The notes under the pieces: model-generated
Told to the model about the DNA's origin: nothing
Databases searched by the model: none
What the model saw: the letters and a program-made list of their open reading frames with translations, nothing else
Assembly (NCBI GenBank): GCA_035456465.1
Contig: DATIDD010000018.1
Span: 62,001-126,000 of the forward strand
Reading direction: 5' to 3'
Length of the DNA stretch: 64,000 nucleotides
DNA from: DATHTC01 sp035456465
GTDB lineage: Bacteria > Actinomycetota > Thermoleophilia > Gaiellales > Gaiellaceae
In this document: piece after piece, positions 16,701 through 24,473 of the stretch
Position numbering within the stretch: position 1 is the stretch's first letter
Layout: each line of letters begins with the position of its first letter
Program-made: the position numbers and the translations under genes

Positions 16701-17027
16701 GCAGGCGGAAGGAAGCGCACCCGGAAGTGGGGCGCTTCCGGTGACGTCCCGGTGCCGGGCGACTACGACGGGGACGGCAAGACCGACCTCGCCTACTGGC
16801 GTCCGAGCGACGGCACCTGGAACGTGATCAACAGCAAGGGCGGCAAGACGCGAACGCAGAAGCTCGGCCTGCCCGGAGACATCCCGGTGCCGGGCGACTA
16901 CGACGGCGACGGCAGGAGCGAGTTCGCGGTCTGGCGTCCCAGCAACGGCACCTGGTACGTGATGGACAGCAAGGGTGGCAAGACACGAAGCCGGAAGTGG
17001 GGCCGCTTCGGTGACATCCCCGTCTAG
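13716..17027 (+). CDS. Three-part protein: beta-propeller, FAD-linked oxidase, FG-GAP-like repeats
   Basis: 1103 residues. Residues 1-330 are about seven repeats with RxDVFAAG and W-W-WNG patterns, as in PLL-like lectin beta-propellers. Residues 345-825 are an FAD-binding PCMH oxidase of the sugar-lactone oxidase kind: VRAVGSGWSNSD, VEAGMKLHELNTYL, GGSSGQSVAGLVSTSAHG. In relatives with covalent FAD, a His follows GxG; here it is Trp (GSGWS), so the flavin is probably non-covalent. Residues 832-1103 are six copies of a roughly 45-residue unit (DYDGDGKTDLAVWRPSNGTW), calcium-binding FG-GAP/VCBS style. No signal peptide is visible from this GTG, although the flanking modules are typical of exported proteins. 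No ribosome binding site is seen; the start is uncertain. Confidence 0.75.
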   Translation: MRRFTLPGGLKGPPSACSCAENRIDVFAAGDGNGVWRWAWDGTSWTPPLPLPPQGAIPGVGVGAVSSRPGRVEVFAADSATRTPVWWRGDGASWSTGPSLPGGANLPAVPVTAVATSPDSIDVFAGGPGNTPWWWHWNGTQWSPPTPLPVGANIPAERIAALAAPGRLDVFAPGAGNHLWHWLKVGALAWRAPVDLGGNLPTEGVSAVSWGPNRIDVFAASRDPGNPLQHWWSDGGGFSGPETLGGSLASGTVSAVSHAANRLDVFGVSLDGRIAHWLWNGQSWTGPDFHADGLPAGDLSAVVRKPHRLAVFLAGAGNTLLQWPGGGLENATSQPWRNWPTNHERNPVVGHLWPDSREELASIVREAERLGRGVRAVGSGWSNSDVAVSPGYVVETDKLRNVISHVLGTALNTTGSGLRSRLVHVEAGMKLHELNTYLDGKGLAVRTMGGSSGQSVAGLVSTSAHGMDVDRPPIPDMVRAIHLVGPGGVEHWIEPSAGITTRDGIKDALGLADESIHYDDEWFDAALVSAGSLGIIYSLVVEAVPQYDLVEAREVLDWSAMKARLRGTPPSPFDGNRSVQIVVEPYPRGDGSRNCYLTTRTEAPPTAALPDLSLEGSVRQAVFTPALLTLLSLDRGLVDDTVWNLTKEAQPVPPPRPRGWGHTVMGAPDPGPIRALAVEVVFDADDGSYLEFVDAALQLLYDAYYVERPSLGYLGYLSLRYQQGSRAYLSPHHGHRRTCTVECAAVWRVPAYAGAWPDTPTLLARLEAAGRRYGGIQHWGMNDALDALDVGRAYPRADAWRRVRWELTKGGTITTFDSDFTRRCGLSSPPFLVGLADFDRDGKTDLAYWRPGDGTWHVIGSKGRTRRTQQWGAPGDVPVPGDYDGDGKTDLAVWRPSNGTWYVIDSRSGKKRTKQWGEPGDVPVPGDYDGDGRTEFAVWRPSNVTWYVIGSKGGKTRAQKLGKPGDIPVPGDYDGDGKTELAVWRPRTGTWVVLTAGGRKRTRKWGASGDVPVPGDYDGDGKTDLAYWRPSDGTWNVINSKGGKTRTQKLGLPGDIPVPGDYDGDGRSEFAVWRPSNGTWYVMDSKGGKTRSRKWGRFGDIPV
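16219..17024 (+). repeat. Six tandem repeats of about 135 bp inside the fusion gene
   Basis: Each unit encodes about 45 residues and carries GACTACGACGGCGACGG, followed by a TGGCGTCC block and CCGGTGCCGGG. Near-identity of neighbouring copies suggests recent tandem duplication; copy number could vary between strains. Confidence 0.8.
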
Positions 17028-17075
17028 ACGGAGCCTGCGCCGGACGGGGCACCCGGCCGACGCGAGCACACCGAC

Positions 17076-17876
17076 ATGAATGACGCCGGCTGGCTGCTGA
17101 TCACGACGGCGGTCTCGCTCGTCGCAGGCGCAGTCGCGGGCTGGGTGTCGTCTTGGCACGCGCGGCGCGAAGCCCGCAGGGAGCGCGTCAGGGAGGAGGT
17201 GCTGCGCTGGGCGAATCCGATCCGCAACGCGGTCCGGGGGCTCGAGTCCCGCCTCGGGAACATCCTGGAGCTCGATCTGTACAAGGCGCTCTCGGCTCGC
17301 TCGGCCGGCGTGGATCGAGCCGTCCATCCGGAGTGGGCCGTCTCGTACGAGTACGTGATGCCGAGCACGCTCTTCCTCTTCGCCGAGTACTTCGCCTGGG
17401 TCCAGCTCCTGCGGGAATGGCTGAGCCTCGAGCTGTTCGAGTCCGAGCGGTCGCATCAGAGCTTCGTCGCTGCGACCTGGAAGGTGACGGACGCGCTCGG
17501 CCACTGGCCGCTGGAACCCGACACCGGCGAGGAGGACGACACCGGCGAGGGGAAGCTCGTCCTCGCGGGCATCGACGCTCAGGTCTTCGCCCTGCAGCAG
17601 CGTGCGATCGGCGAGCTCGTCATCGAGCGCGACCGGGAGCCCCCGCGGGTCCTCACGTATCGCGCGTTCCTGGATTCGCTGGACTCGGACCGGAGGTTCG
17701 CCTCCCTGATCGAGCCGCTGCGGTCGCTGTTGGAGAGTCTCGAGCCGGGAACGAAGCGGTGGCGCCGGCTCGAACGCACGAACATCGCGCTGAAGGAGCT
17801 GGAGAGCGAATGCCGCGCTCTGCTCCGCCTCGACGGCGAGTCGACCCGGATCGCCGCGGGGGCCGAGCCTCGTTGA
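17076..17876 (+). CDS. Membrane-anchored protein of unknown function
   Basis: 266 residues with one N-terminal transmembrane helix (WLLITTAVSLVAGAVAGWVSS), then a basic stretch (HARREARRERVREEVLRW) that places the bulk of the protein in the cytoplasm by the positive-inside rule. The rest is helical, with a possible coiled-coil C-terminus (RLERTNIALKELESECRALL) and an acidic loop near residue 155 (DTGEEDDTGEG). I do not recognise a family. It follows the oxidase fusion by 48 bases on the same strand and is followed by the opposing tRNA-Ser, so it may be part of the same accessory patch. No ribosome binding site is evident. Confidence 0.5.
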   Translation: MNDAGWLLITTAVSLVAGAVAGWVSSWHARREARRERVREEVLRWANPIRNAVRGLESRLGNILELDLYKALSARSAGVDRAVHPEWAVSYEYVMPSTLFLFAEYFAWVQLLREWLSLELFESERSHQSFVAATWKVTDALGHWPLEPDTGEEDDTGEGKLVLAGIDAQVFALQQRAIGELVIERDREPPRVLTYRAFLDSLDSDRRFASLIEPLRSLLESLEPGTKRWRRLERTNIALKELESECRALLRLDGESTRIAAGAEPR

Positions 17877-17957
17877 GGCCCAATCCCGACCGTTGTCGGG
17901 CGGGACGCGACCGACGCAGACGGTGGGGTGGCCGCGCGCGAGTCCTGTCCGTGTGAG

Positions 17958-18044
17958 CGGCGGGGGTGGGATTCGAACCCACGGGGCGCTCTCGCGCCCG
18001 ACGGTTTTCAAGACCGCCTCGTTAGACCACTCCGGCACCCCGCC
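17958..18044 (-). tRNA. tRNA-Ser (anticodon UGA)
   Basis: Class II tRNA with a long variable arm. Acceptor GGCGGGG pairs with CCCCGCC, the anticodon arm GGTCTTGAAAACC gives UGA, the variable arm is GGGCGCGAGAGCGCCC, and the T-arm is GTGGGTTCGAATCCCAC. CCA is not encoded. A TAGCCT -10 lies 11 bases upstream on this strand (18056-18061). Confidence 0.95.
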
Positions 18045-18055
18045 GTCGCGCGATG

Positions 18056-18061
18056 AGGCTA
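18056..18061 (-). promoter_or_regulatory. -10 element of tRNA-Ser
   Basis: TAGCCT on the minus strand, 11 bases before the mature tRNA 5' end. Confidence 0.5.
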
Positions 18062-18252
18062 GCCCAGGGAGGCTGAAGGAGTGGCGCGTGGGGAAACCAT
18101 CGGTCCCCCCGACGAAGACTGCCCCAGCACCCCGCCGAATCAGCTATGCAAGCCGATCCGCGGTCTCCGCCTCCACCGGCTCGCTCGCGCGACCGGCGCC
18201 GTGCCGATCCGGGCCGCCTGTGCCCGGTCCTCGCCCAGGTGTGCCACCCGGC

Positions 18253-18286
18253 GCGAGGAGGGGCGGCCCGCAATGCCCCTCCTCGC
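18253..18286 (-). terminator. 12-bp hairpin terminator
   Basis: GCGAGGAGGGGC pairs with GCCCCTCCTCGC around a 10-base loop, 19 bases beyond the stop of the sialidase-like gene. Confidence 0.7.
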
Positions 18287-18304
18287 CGGTTCTGGTGGTG
18301 CGGG

Positions 18305-20104
18305 TTACCCGCCGGTCGCGGCCAGGATCTCGGTGTTGCCGAAGCTGCCCGGGCAGTCCGCGAGCAGCCAGGGCGCCGGCAGCGCCCGTTCGCCGGCTGC
18401 GAGCGAGGCGGCCCGGTAGCCCTGGACGGCCGGGCAGACGGCCGCGGCCGCGGCGTCCGTCCAGACGCCGACGCCGTAGCTGCGGGTCGCGGCGACGTAG
18501 ACGTAGTCGCCGACCCGCTCCTGGTAGATGTCGTGGCCCGGGTAGGTCGCGCGCAGATCGCCGAATGGCCCGGCCGCGAGCACGGTGAACGCGCCCGGGG
18601 TCCCGTCCGCTGCGAGCGGCGCCGCCTCGAAGACGCCGTGGTAGGGACGCGGGCTCGCCATGTCGGACCCGCGCCAGGGAGCGGTGTCGGCCTCGTACAT
18701 CACATACAGCCGATTCCCCGCCGGGGAAAGCGCCGGGGCCGCGTACAGCGGCCGGTCACCCGGCAGCGAGGCGACGACCGGGCCGCTCCACGTCTCACCG
18801 CCGTCCATCGACCAGGACAGCAGCGCCTTGTCGTCGTTGAGCGCTGCGCCGCCGTCCGCCCAGACGTCGACGATCTCGTTCGTCGCGTCGGCGCCGCTCG
18901 GAGCGCCGTTGGCGATGTCGACCGAGGGCGCCGCCGAGAGGTCGGTGCGGGCGCCCGCGAAGCCGTCCATCACGCAGCGGCCGTAGACCGGGTCGACGAA
19001 GAAGCAGGGATCGGTGATCTGGCGGACGACCTGCAGCTTCGACCAGGAGCGGCCGCCGTCGAACGAGCGCCACATCACGTGGTAGCCGTGCGTCGGCAGC
19101 CCGACCAGGAACGGGTTCTCGAACATCTCGGCGAAGACGTAGGCGACGCCGTGGCTGTCGGTGCGGATCGTGCAGCCCGAGATCCCCCAGAGCGTCGGCC
19201 CCAGGCCCGTCGTGCCCGCCGACGTGATCTGCTTGGTCCTCCAGCTGGTGCCGCCGTCGGGCGAGACCGAGACCGTCAGCGGCGCCGGGAAGTTGCCGCC
19301 GAGCCCGAGGTGGGCGCCGTTCGAGCGGAACTCGGGGTTGCAGATGTAGACGCGGCCGAAATACGGGCTCGAGCTCGCGTTGTCGGCCCAGATCTGCTCC
19401 TTGTCCTCGAAGGCGGTCTGCCCGGTCGTTGCGTTGACGAGCACCGGCGCCTGCCAGCTCGAGGCCTGGTGAATCGACTGCGGCGTCGGGTTGTCGAGCC
19501 GCGAGACGCCGACCGCGAGGTAGCCGTGGAACTCGGGGTTCGGGAAGGCGAAGCCCGAGGGCCACGCGCCGACGAGGTTCGCGTAGTAGACGCGGTGGCC
19601 GTTCGCCCAGCTGAAGTGCCCGTCTGCGTCCGGCACCGGCCCGATCGCGATGGCCGGATCGCCCGAGGAGACGAGCCTCCGCTCGTAGTAGCCGGGCAAG
19701 GTGTGGATCGTGCCCACGTGTGCCTCGCAGGGCGTCGTGGGCGCGCAGTCGGCCGCGGTCCAGCCGCCCGGGTAGGCGGGCTGGGTCCAGCTGTTGCCCG
19801 AGTCGAAGGAGAAGGCGACGGCCGAGACCCCGACGCCCGAGTCGGCCGGGTCGGCGCAGGTGCCGTCCTCGGTCGCGTCCGCCTGCGGACAGGGAGCCCA
19901 GTCGACGAAGTCGTTCCAGCCGGCGACGACGATGTTCGGCGCCGCCGCGTCGATCGCGACAGCCGGCTCGTTCTGGTGGTTCTGCGGAGTCAGGTTCGGC
20001 GGACTGCCGACGCTGACGGTGCTGATCCCGGCAGCGAGCGCGCCGCCCGCGAATGCGAGTGCGCAGGCGGCGATGGCCGCGAGCGCCCCGAAGATGCGCC
20101 TCAT
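18305..20104 (-). CDS. Secreted BNR/Asp-box repeat protein (sialidase-like beta-propeller)
   Basis: 599 residues from the ATG at 20104, set by GAGGAG just upstream. Residues 1-24 are a signal peptide (IFGALAAIAACALAFAGGALA). The mature protein carries at least four Asp-boxes: SFDSGNSW, SPDGGTSW, SFDGGRSW and SMDGGETW, the signature of six-bladed sialidase-like propellers. The catalytic Arg triad and Tyr/Glu pair of true sialidases could not be placed, so hydrolase activity is uncertain. It may be only an extracellular binding or structural propeller. There are no anchoring motifs, so it is probably released. Monocistronic, with its own terminator at 18253-18286. Confidence 0.75.
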   Translation of the reverse strand: MRRIFGALAAIAACALAFAGGALAAGISTVSVGSPPNLTPQNHQNEPAVAIDAAAPNIVVAGWNDFVDWAPCPQADATEDGTCADPADSGVGVSAVAFSFDSGNSWTQPAYPGGWTAADCAPTTPCEAHVGTIHTLPGYYERRLVSSGDPAIAIGPVPDADGHFSWANGHRVYYANLVGAWPSGFAFPNPEFHGYLAVGVSRLDNPTPQSIHQASSWQAPVLVNATTGQTAFEDKEQIWADNASSSPYFGRVYICNPEFRSNGAHLGLGGNFPAPLTVSVSPDGGTSWRTKQITSAGTTGLGPTLWGISGCTIRTDSHGVAYVFAEMFENPFLVGLPTHGYHVMWRSFDGGRSWSKLQVVRQITDPCFFVDPVYGRCVMDGFAGARTDLSAAPSVDIANGAPSGADATNEIVDVWADGGAALNDDKALLSWSMDGGETWSGPVVASLPGDRPLYAAPALSPAGNRLYVMYEADTAPWRGSDMASPRPYHGVFEAAPLAADGTPGAFTVLAAGPFGDLRATYPGHDIYQERVGDYVYVAATRSYGVGVWTDAAAAAVCPAVQGYRAASLAAGERALPAPWLLADCPGSFGNTEILAATGG

Positions 20105-20360
20105 CTTGCTCTCCTCAGGTCGAGGGCGGCACCGTGGGTCGCCCCGGTCAACATGCGCGCGCCAGATCGAGCCAGGCGGGTCGCAGGGACCCTCGCCTGT
20201 CCTGCTGCTCCTCGTGTGCAGACAGGGCGCGTGCGCCGAGTCTGCTCTCATTGCGCGGCTCCTGCAACCTTCACTCGCGCCGGTCGTCGGAATCATCCGG
20301 CGTTCCGGCCCACCGTCCGTCCGAACCGCGGTCGCGCGACCACGGGCTCCCGCGCGAGGC

Positions 20361-21569
20361 CTACGCGCGGACGCGGTCGGGCGCGCCGAACGGGCGCAGA
20401 GCGTCCGGCACCTCGCCCTGGAGGTTCTCGAGGATCGCGAGCACCGCGCGGTCGGTGACCATCGTCCCGTTCAGCGTGTGCACCGGTTCCGGGCCGCCAC
20501 GCTCGCCGCGGTAGCGGATGCCGAGCCGGCGGGCCTGGAAGTCCGTCGTGTTCGAGCACGAGGTGAGCTCGCGGTACCGGCTCTGCGACGGGAACCAGAC
20601 CTCGAGGTCGATCTTCTTCGCCGCGGGCGCGCCGAGGTCGCCGGCCGCGACGTCGACGGCGCGGTACGGGAGGCCGAGCGACTGCAGGAACTGCTCCTCG
20701 AGCTCGACCAGGTGGGCGTGCTCGTCCCACGACACCTCGGGGAGCGTGTAGACGAACATCTCGACCTTGTTGAACTGGTGCACGCGGAACATCCCCCGCG
20801 TGTCCTTGCCCGCGGCGCCGGCCTCGCGGCGGAAGTTCGTGGAGAAGCCGGCGTAGCGGAGCGGGAGCTCGTCGGCGGCGAGGATCTCGCCCATGTGCAG
20901 CCCCGCGAGCGCGACCTCCGAGGTGCCGGTGAGGTAGAGGCCGTCCTCGGGGAGCTCGTAGATGTTGCTCCGCTCGGTGGGGAAGAACCCGGTGCCGTAC
21001 ATCGCCTCCTCGCGGACGAGCACCGGCGTGATCACCGGCGTGAACCCGTTGCGCACGAGGTGGTCGATCGCGGCGCGGTAGAGCGCCAGCGCGAGCAGCG
21101 CGGTGTCGCCGACGAGGTAGCCGAAGCGCGAGCCGGAGAGGCGGGCGGCGCGCTCCATCTCGAACCGGCCGATCTCCGTGTGCTCCTTCGGCTCCGCGAG
21201 CTGCGGCGGCTCGCCCACGCGGCGGAGCTCGACGGCGTCCTCGTCGGAGTCGCCGTCCGGGGTCGACGGGTGCGGCGGGTTCGGCACCTGCGTGAGCAGC
21301 TCGTCGCGCGTGCGCTCGGCCTCCGCGAGCTCCGTCTCGAGCCGCTGGAGCTCCGCCTTCACGCGCTTGAGCTCCTCCAGCTGCTCGGGCGAGGGCTTGC
21401 CCTTCCCGTCCAGCTTCTGGCGGGAGCGGAGCTCGTCGACCTGCGGCACCAGCTCGCGCCAGCGTGCGTCGGCCTCGAGCAGCGCGTCGAACACGTCCGC
21501 CGAGCCCTTGCGCGCCAGCGCGCCACGGAACCCCTCCGGATCGGCGCGCGCTGCCCTGAGGTCGATCAC
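20361..21569 (-). CDS. serS: Seryl-tRNA synthetase
   Basis: 402 residues, class II synthetase charging tRNA-Ser. The N-terminal coiled-coil arm spans residues 1-100 (RAARADPEGFRGALARKG, LEELKRVKAELQRLETEL). The core has the TGTSEVALAGLH serine-site segment, motif 2 in FRREAGAAGKDTRGMFRVHQF, and motif 3 in NGTMVTDRAVLAILENLQG. The motif 3 region reads NGTMVTDR where many relatives have NGSG-L-GR, a substitution known in several actinobacterial and archaeal-type sequences. GTG at 21569 overlaps the upstream HAD stop (GTGA), so it is translated from an operon message. The tRNA-Ser(UGA) gene is 2.3 kb away on the same strand. Confidence 0.95.
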   Translation of the reverse strand: MIDLRAARADPEGFRGALARKGSADVFDALLEADARWRELVPQVDELRSRQKLDGKGKPSPEQLEELKRVKAELQRLETELAEAERTRDELLTQVPNPPHPSTPDGDSDEDAVELRRVGEPPQLAEPKEHTEIGRFEMERAARLSGSRFGYLVGDTALLALALYRAAIDHLVRNGFTPVITPVLVREEAMYGTGFFPTERSNIYELPEDGLYLTGTSEVALAGLHMGEILAADELPLRYAGFSTNFRREAGAAGKDTRGMFRVHQFNKVEMFVYTLPEVSWDEHAHLVELEEQFLQSLGLPYRAVDVAAGDLGAPAAKKIDLEVWFPSQSRYRELTSCSNTTDFQARRLGIRYRGERGGPEPVHTLNGTMVTDRAVLAILENLQGEVPDALRPFGAPDRVRA

Positions 21570-22360
21570 GGGCGTGAGTCTAGGTACGCCTCGAGGACCT
21601 GCGCGACGCCCTCCTCCTCGTCGGGCGGGCAGACGAGGTCTGCCGCCGCGAGCACGCGGTCGTGCGCGTTCGCGACCGCGACGCCGTAGCCGGCCCACTC
21701 GACGAGCTCGACGTCGTTCTCGCCGTCGCCGAACGCGACCGTCCGCTCGCGGGCGAAGCCGAGCCGCCGGGCGACGAACTCGAGGCCCGTGGCCTTGTTC
21801 ACCTCCGGGCTCGCCAGCTCGACGAACTCCGGCAGCGACTTCGACACGTACAGGCGGCCGGCGAATCGCTGCCGCAGCCGCCGCTCGAGCTCGTCCATCG
21901 CGTCCCGCTCGCCCACCGCGACGAGCTTGGTCGGCGGCGCGCGGAGCCAGGTGCGCAGGTCCCCGACCGGATGGAGCGGGATGTGCTGGAAGTCGGCGTA
22001 CGCGCGCGCTTCCGGCGTCACCTCGGCCACGTACAGCTCGTCGCCGACGTAGGCGTTCAGATGGGCGCCCTCCGCGACCACGGCGGCCACGGCTTCCCGC
22101 GCGAGCTCGAGCGGGATCGGGACGTGCCGTAGGAAGGTCCCGTCGGCGTCGGCCACCACGGCGCCCTGGTAGCAGACGACGGGGCCGTCCAGCCCGCCGT
22201 CGCGGAGGTACGGCGCGATCGAGCGGAACATCCTCCCGGTCACGACCACGACGTGGATCCCTGCGGCGCGCGCGCGGCCGAGGGCCGCCCGGGTCCGCGC
22301 GCGCAGCACGACGTCCTCCGCGACGAGGGTGCGGTCGAAGTCGACGGCGACGGCCTCCAC
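21566..22360 (-). CDS. Cof-type HAD-IIB phosphatase
   Basis: 264 residues of the HAD-IIB (Cof/SPP) group with a C2 cap. Motif I is DFDRTLVAEDV, motif II VVVTGR, the motif III lysine is in SPEVNKATGLEFV, and motif IV is AFGDGENDVELVEWAG. These are cytoplasmic phosphatases acting on small phosphorylated metabolites such as flavin precursors or sugar phosphates; substrate not predictable. The start is uncertain: GTG 22360 places motif I five residues in, as in relatives, while CTG 22390 would also be in frame. Its stop overlaps the serS start (GTGA), so the genes are coupled. The upstream cytochrome c gene ends 38 bases before it. Confidence 0.82.
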   Translation of the reverse strand: MEAVAVDFDRTLVAEDVVLRARTRAALGRARAAGIHVVVVTGRMFRSIAPYLRDGGLDGPVVCYQGAVVADADGTFLRHVPIPLELAREAVAAVVAEGAHLNAYVGDELYVAEVTPEARAYADFQHIPLHPVGDLRTWLRAPPTKLVAVGERDAMDELERRLRQRFAGRLYVSKSLPEFVELASPEVNKATGLEFVARRLGFARERTVAFGDGENDVELVEWAGYGVAVANAHDRVLAAADLVCPPDEEEGVAQVLEAYLDSRP

Positions 22361-22398
22361 CTCGGCCGGGAACGAGGGCGGGAGCTCCAGGGGACGCG

Positions 22399-22866
22399 CT
22401 AGGAGCCGGCGATCGACGACACGTAGGCCGCGACGTCCTGGATCTGCGTCTCGCTCAGCTGGCCCTTGAACGAGGGCATCGCGCCCTTCCCGTTCGTCAC
22501 CCGGTCGACGACGAGGTCGCGGGTCGGCTTGGCGTCGTCGAGGTTCGGCCCGACGGCGCCGCTCGCGCCGGCGTCGGCGAGCGTGTGGCACGACGCGCAG
22601 CCGGCCGAGGCGAAGACCTCCTTGCCCGCCGCGGCGTCGCCCTCGCCGCCGCCGCCCGTCTCCGTCCCACCAGTGTCGGTGGCTCCGGTGTCGGTGGCGC
22701 CTGTGTCGGTGGTCGCGCCCGTGTCGGTGGTCGCGCCCGTGTCGCCCCCGGTCGCCGCCGGCACGGAGTTCTCGGGGGTCGGCGTCGCTTCCTCGGCGCC
22801 GCCGCATCCCGCGGCGGCCGCCGCCAGCAGCACGAGGACGAGGAGCAGGGCGAGCCTCGGGCGCAT
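22399..22866 (-). CDS. Lipoprotein class I cytochrome c with a low-complexity linker
   Basis: 155 residues. Signal peptide with lipobox LAAAAAGC (Cys about residue 21), so it is anchored outside the membrane. Residues 40-72 are a Thr/Asp/Gly-rich linker made of DTGAT-like repeats. A cytochrome c domain follows: CASCH haem attachment near residue 92, then GPNLDD and the axial Met in GAMPSFKGQLSE. It is like the small mono-haem c subunits that shuttle electrons outside the membrane. A TAGAGT -10 lies 8 bases before the ATG, so the message is probably leaderless. No oxidase genes are adjacent; it may be co-transcribed with the HAD and serS genes downstream. Confidence 0.87.
   Translation of the reverse strand: MRPRLALLLVLVLLAAAAAGCGGAEEATPTPENSVPAATGGDTGATTDTGATTDTGATDTGATDTGGTETGGGGEGDAAAGKEVFASAGCASCHTLADAGASGAVGPNLDDAKPTRDLVVDRVTNGKGAMPSFKGQLSETQIQDVAAYVSSIAGS
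22673..22744. repeat. Tandem 15/18-bp repeats in the cytochrome c linker
   Basis: GTGTCGGTGG recurs four times in units of 15 or 18 bases, encoding the DTGAT/DTGA repeats of the linker. Unit number may vary by slippage. Confidence 0.7.
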
Positions 22867-22874
22867 CGGCGGCG

Positions 22875-22880
22875 ACTCTA
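22875..22880 (-). promoter_or_regulatory. -10 element of the cytochrome c gene
   Basis: TAGAGT on the minus strand, 8 bases before the ATG at 22866. Confidence 0.5.
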
Positions 22881-22896
22881 CCCGATCGTCCGCGGT

Positions 22897-24465
22897 TCAA
22901 TCGTCGGTGCGGTCGCACCCCGCGCCGCCGCGCCCGACCCCCAGCGCGAAGCGCCCGGGACGGCGCGCGACGAGCGTCGTCGTGCCGTCGGGGCGGGGCT
23001 CGAGGCACACGGATCCGGCCTCGACGTGCCAGTACCGGTTCCACCGCACGCGGAGCGCGTGGCGCCCTGTCGTGACCGTGCCCTCGACGCGCTCGTGGGC
23101 GAAGCGCGTGAGCGAGCCACCGTCGAGGATCGGCTTCGCGTCGGGCACCGAGTAGACCGTCCAGTGGGCCGAGCGGAAGGCGGGACGGAGTCCGGAGCGG
23201 CCGGAGCGCAGCAGCGTCGCCTCGCGGTCGGCGCCCATCGGGCCGAGCCGGGCGTCGGGGAGGAGCACCCAGCGCACCGCCAGCCGGTCGAGCCAGCGCC
23301 GGTAGGCGGCGGGGTCGAGCGGATCGTCGTACAGCTCTGGGTTCTCGGCGAGGTCGATCTGCCGGTACCAGCCGCGCGCGAGCGCGAACCCGGCGCGCGG
23401 CACCCACCACGCCTCCCAGTGGCCGAACGTCGGCACCACCTCGACCCGGTGGTTCGGGTCGTGCCGCGCGGCGAGGAACGACAGCGCCGGGCTCCAGTAC
23501 TCCGCCGTCGCGGTCGCGCGGTCGTCGGCGCGCTTCGGCAGCGCCGACACGTCCGGCCCGAGGTTGTAGACAAGCGCGAACGCGACTGCGCCGGCCGCCA
23601 GCCACCGCGGGCGGAAGCGCGCGAGCACCGCCGCGAGGAGGACGAGCGGGAACACGAGGCCGCGGAGCCGGGTGAGGTTGTCCCCGAACGGCGACGGGAC
23701 GAGGAACGCCGCGAGGCAGACGAGCCCCCAGAGAACGAAGAACGGTGCGATCAGCCGGCCCCGCTCCGTGCGCAGCGCGAGGGCGGCGCCGAGCCCGCTG
23801 ACCGCGAGCACCGCGGCGAGCGAGAGCGGGCTGAACGGGTAGCGGCCCTCGCTGGGGAAGAGCGCCATCAGCGCGAGCTGGAGCAGCGCCGCCACGGCCA
23901 GCCCCCCCGCGACGATCGCCGTCCTCCTCCCACGGGGCCGCGAGGCGGCTGCGACCGCGCAGAGGACGACGCACAGGAACGCGAAGGCGAGCGGGCTGAA
24001 GCCGAGCGAGAGCGCGCCGGCGCCGACGGCGAGCCACGGCCGACGGAGCTGCAGCAGGCGCAGGCACGCGAGCGCCGCGGCGAGCCCGGCGGCGTAGCTG
24101 TACGTGCCCGTGAACAGCGGGCCCGCGGCGAGCAGCCCGAACGCGCGTGCCGGCCAGCGCGCGTCCGCGCCCCACTCGTGCGTCGCCACGCTCGCGAACA
24201 GCGCCGCCGAGGCGACGACCGCGAGCACGACGAGGGGCACGTTCCCGACGAGCGCGGCGGGGAGGTAGTAGAGGACGGAGTACGACGCGAGCGGGTACTG
24301 GCCGCCGTACCAGAGGTTGTCCCACACGCCGACGCCGTCGCGCACCAGCATCGTGCGGTAGAGGTGCGCGGCGGAATCCCCGCCCGGCGGGGCGAGGAGC
24401 ACGACGGCAAGGGCGGCGACGAGCGCGATCGCGGCCGCGCGGAGAGGCTCTGCGCGGAGGCTCAC
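22897..24465 (-). CDS. Polytopic membrane protein, function unknown
   Basis: 522 residues. About ten hydrophobic helices occupy residues 8-330 (AAAIALVAALAVVLLA, LLAAGPLFTGTYSYAAGLAAAL, IVAGGLAVAALLQLALMALF and others). A soluble C-terminal domain of about 190 residues follows, beginning at GPDVSALPKRADD and containing a W-rich segment (GHWEAWWVPRAGFALARGWYRQ). The layout, with a luminal loop near HLYRTMLVRDGVGVWDNLWYGGQYP, resembles the glycosyltransferase-C/6-pyruvoyl-tetrahydropterin-synthase-related membrane proteins, which often have an acidic first loop. I cannot assign an enzyme. It is divergent from another membrane protein gene with an overlapping promoter (24474-24483). GTG 24465 chosen from the TAGGCT -10 eight bases upstream. 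Confidence 0.62.
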   Translation of the reverse strand: MSLRAEPLRAAAIALVAALAVVLLAPPGGDSAAHLYRTMLVRDGVGVWDNLWYGGQYPLASYSVLYYLPAALVGNVPLVVLAVVASAALFASVATHEWGADARWPARAFGLLAAGPLFTGTYSYAAGLAAALACLRLLQLRRPWLAVGAGALSLGFSPLAFAFLCVVLCAVAAASRPRGRRTAIVAGGLAVAALLQLALMALFPSEGRYPFSPLSLAAVLAVSGLGAALALRTERGRLIAPFFVLWGLVCLAAFLVPSPFGDNLTRLRGLVFPLVLLAAVLARFRPRWLAAGAVAFALVYNLGPDVSALPKRADDRATATAEYWSPALSFLAARHDPNHRVEVVPTFGHWEAWWVPRAGFALARGWYRQIDLAENPELYDDPLDPAAYRRWLDRLAVRWVLLPDARLGPMGADREATLLRSGRSGLRPAFRSAHWTVYSVPDAKPILDGGSLTRFAHERVEGTVTTGRHALRVRWNRYWHVEAGSVCLEPRPDGTTTLVARRPGRFALGVGRGGAGCDRTDD

Positions 24466-24473
24466 GGCGCGAC

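Noticed and set aside
16219..17024. CRISPR-like array suggested by regular tandem repeats
   Set aside because: The repeats are in frame inside one gene, encode calcium-binding FG-GAP-like units, and have no unique spacers.
18305..20104. Active sialidase assignment
   Set aside because: Asp-boxes are clear, but the Arg triad and nucleophilic Tyr/Glu could not be located, so only a sialidase-like propeller is claimed.
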